Assembly: GCA_035570935.1 (NCBI GenBank)
Contig: DATMKU010000162.1
Span: 1-42,725 of the forward strand
Length of the DNA: 42,725 nucleotides
Direction: 5' to 3'
From: AP-15 sp035570935
GTDB lineage: Bacteria; Pseudomonadota; Alphaproteobacteria; ATCC43930; CGMCC-115725
Part shown: positions 41,083 to 42,725 of the stretch, piece by piece
Layout of the letters: each line of letters opens with the position of its first letter
Numbering within the stretch: the stretch's first letter is position 1
Program-made: the position numbers and the translations under genes
Notes under the pieces: generated by a model
What the model was told of the DNA's origin: nothing
Database searches by the model: none
Seen by the model: the letters and a program-made list of their open reading frames with translations, nothing else

Positions 41083-41916
41083 CTAGCTACCGTTCGGATT
41101 CGGCGTCAGCCGAAACACCACGCCGTTAACTCGACCGCCTCCATAAGCTGTGCCGTAGAGTGCTCCTGAGGCGTCGAAGATCAGTCCGGCCGACGCGTCA
41201 GCTCCGTTACTGCCGGTAAAGCGATAAAGGACAGTCTCGGTCCAGGCGCCGCCCGCGGTCGACGGCGGAGTGAGCTCGAACACTGTGCTTGCGGACGCGC
41301 TGCCCTCTCCGCTGCTAGTGCCATAGAGGTTTCCCGATCCATCCATGATCACACCGGCCGGCGGAGCAGCGCCATCACTGCCGCCCTTAAAGGCGTACAA
41401 GACGCTCTCGGTCCAGGCCCCACCCGGCTTCGCAGGCGGGGGACAGCTTGATACCGTACCTTGATCGGGGCACGACAACGGCTCGGCGCCGCCATAGAAG
41501 GTTGTGCCGTACAGGTTTCCCGCGCCGTCCATGATCAGGCCAGCCAGAGGGACTCTTCCATCCGCGCAGCCGGTTTGCGAGCAGAAGGCGTGCAACATTG
41601 TATAGGTCCAGCCGCCGCTGGGTCTGGGCGACAGCTCGAACGCTACACCGGCGTTATTGGCGCCACCGTTCGGGTTTGTACCGTAAAGGTTTCCTGCCGG
41701 GTCCATTATCAAACCGGAGAGGGGTCCGGAGAAACCTGAGTTAGCGAGTCCGCCGCCGTCGGTGCAGTTGGCTTGCGAGCAGAAGCTATATAGCGTCCGT
41801 TCGCTGTAGGTCGCCGCCGCTCCGCTGCGCGGTATAATCGCGACCATCACACCCGAAACAATCGCGCAAACGTAGGCAAAGAACCAAGAATAGCGTTTAA
41901 GGCGGACCATGGTCAT
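41083..41916 (-). pseudogene. 5' part of a broken secreted repeat protein: GloVer-type repeats
   Basis: From the ATG at 41916 (GGAGGAGG ribosome binding site) the frame encodes a signal peptide (SWFFAYVCAIVSGVMVAIIP, then RSGAAA) followed by repeats of the type GLIMDGAGNLYGTTFYGGA and GGAWTESVLYAFKG, known as the choice-of-anchor GloVer tandem repeat. It ends at a TAG (41083-41085) after NPNGS. Past this codon the same frame continues SETVLYDFCSQTDCADGGG, and sibling units have W where the stop is (GAWTETVLY), so TGG to TAG is the likely lesion. A truncated 277-residue product could still be exported. Confidence 0.85.
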
Positions 41917-42321
41917 TTTTGGCGGCCTCCTCCGTGCGGCATTGTGTCTGCTAACCGCGCCGGTCTCGCCTCTCACAGCGCGCCGCCGATCTCGTCGTCG
42001 TGCCGCAGAAAGCGCCAGCGGCCCGCACCTGACGGATAGCATCCTCCTACTCGTCATACCGGCCCACGGGTCCGGCCTGAGGACAGGCGCAGGCCGGTAC
42101 CCATGGCAGCAATGGGTCCCGGCCTGCGCCGGGAAGACAAAAACGGAATCAGGTGTTTGGTTGCTACCGCTAGCGGCCCGCCCTGTTGGCAGAGTGCCAT
42201 TGCGCTCGCCTCCCTTTGACCCCGGGCGAGCCGTATGTCTCTATTTTCCGGCTGTAAGGCCCGATATTCAATGACACAGAAATGCCATAAAAATGAACGC
42301 GGCACAACCGGGGATCTATCG
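41917..42321. repeat. Intergenic region with a GTCATACCGGC-type repeat
   Basis: This 405-base gap holds no convincing gene. At 42048-42142 it carries a dispersed element: CGTCATACCGGCCCACGGGT, GCGCAGGCCGGTACCCATG and GCAATGGGTCCCGGCCTGCG, which can fold on itself (CGCAGGCCGG with CCGGCCTGCG). The last 80 bases before the FAD-dehydrogenase gene are more AT-rich and presumably contain its promoter. Confidence 0.65.
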
Positions 42322-42725
42322 ATGCAGCTTGCGGGCGTCTTGGAGCGGATCAAAGCGGCGGTTGGGCCGACGGGATGGGTTGCCGATCCGCACGATTTGG
42401 AGCCGTTTCTGGTTGAGGCGCGGCGGCTTTATCGCGGCGCGACACGGCTCGTCGTGCGGCCGGGTACGACGTCCGAGGTCGCGGCGGTCGTGGGCATCTG
42501 CGCCGAGGCGGGGTTGGCGATCGTGCCGCAGGGCGGCAACACCGGGCTCGTCGGCGGCGGGGTCCCGCCCGAGGACCGCGACAACATCGTCCTCGCCCTC
42601 GGCCGCATGAACCGGATCCGGGCGATCGACCCGGTCAACTTCACGATGACCGTCGAGGCTGGCTGCATCCTCGCCCATTTGCATGAGGCGGCGGCCGAGG
42701 CCGACCGGCTGTTTCCGTTGAGCCT
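42322..42725 (+). CDS. FAD-binding (PCMH/GlcD-like) dehydrogenase, 5' part
   Basis: The first 134 codons of an FAD-linked oxidoreductase run off the window end. The start is MQLAGVLERIKAAVGPTGWV; then RGATRLVVRPGTTSEVAAVV, the pyrophosphate-binding IVPQGGNTGLVGGGVPPED and VEAGCILAHLHEAAAEADRL with FPLS at the edge. The pattern fits D-2-hydroxyglutarate or D-lactate dehydrogenase-type flavoproteins (GlcD family). Substrate cannot be told from this part. Confidence 0.9.
   Translation, partial: MQLAGVLERIKAAVGPTGWVADPHDLEPFLVEARRLYRGATRLVVRPGTTSEVAAVVGICAEAGLAIVPQGGNTGLVGGGVPPEDRDNIVLALGRMNRIRAIDPVNFTMTVEAGCILAHLHEAAAEADRLFPLS

Overview
The window is GC-rich, densely packed chromosomal DNA with almost no spacing between genes. 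The gene families, the IF-1/cold-shock/DEAD-box block, a 1-Cys lipoprotein with an OmpA domain and dispersed alphaproteobacterial-type palindromic repeats all point to an alphaproteobacterium with a large catabolic genome (Rhodospirillales- or Hyphomicrobiales-like). That placement is inference; no rRNA or other taxonomic marker is present. No tRNA, rRNA, CRISPR array or prophage was seen.

Layout. 1-248 is the 3' end of an IS630-type transposase. 455-5428 holds an Asp-box propeller protein, an HpcH/HpaI aldolase overlapping alkB, a membrane-anchored class III cyclase and a glyoxalase-like protein. 5466-8242 (minus strand) is an RNA/translation block: cold-shock protein, IF-1, RhlE-type DEAD helicase, an AsnC-type ligand-binding domain and a Rieske ferredoxin. 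8453-12186 contains a 5'-truncated restriction endonuclease relic, a tiny His/Trp/Tyr-rich secreted protein, a hypothetical protein, an AI-2E-type exporter and an OmpA lipoprotein. 12340-16393 holds an SMP-30 lactonase, an Frc-like CoA-transferase, an LLM flavin enzyme and a GlcG/DUF336 protein. 16485-17156 is a toxin-antitoxin graveyard. 17172-29266 is the richest catabolic stretch: an LLM monooxygenase, a 5'-3' exonuclease, then a divergent pair of operons (amidohydrolase, [2Fe-2S] ferredoxin, cytochrome P450 and Gfo/Idh dehydrogenase on minus; NHL propeller and crotonase on plus), a fused double CaiB/BaiF CoA-transferase with an acetyltransferase, and a LigB-type extradiol dioxygenase. 29680-31430 is a Wzm/Wzt-like ABC exporter pair. 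31469-35416 carries an acyl-CoA dehydrogenase, an enoyl-CoA hydratase, an atypical ureohydrolase and a PPOX flavoprotein. 35682-37026 pairs a secreted 20-residue-repeat protein with a low-GC DUF2971 gene. 37140-39733 has a cupin, a DOPA 4,5-dioxygenase-like protein, a PadR regulator and a solute-binding-like protein. 39990-41916 is one large secreted repeat protein broken by two mutations. 42322 onward is the start of an FAD-linked dehydrogenase.

How the genes fit together. Many products act on CoA thioesters, lactones, aromatic rings or hydroxylated intermediates, as expected of a soil or water heterotroph that degrades varied organic compounds. The strongest candidate for one pathway is 19429-25315. 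Several enzymes lack residues their families normally need: the ureohydrolase (metal His), the acyl-CoA dehydrogenase (catalytic Glu) and one crotonase (both Glu). They may be functionally diverged subfamilies. Accessory signals are mostly decayed: transposase end, endonuclease relic, VapBC and ParE remnants and the split propeller gene. Two families of dispersed palindromic repeats fill most of the longer intergenic gaps.
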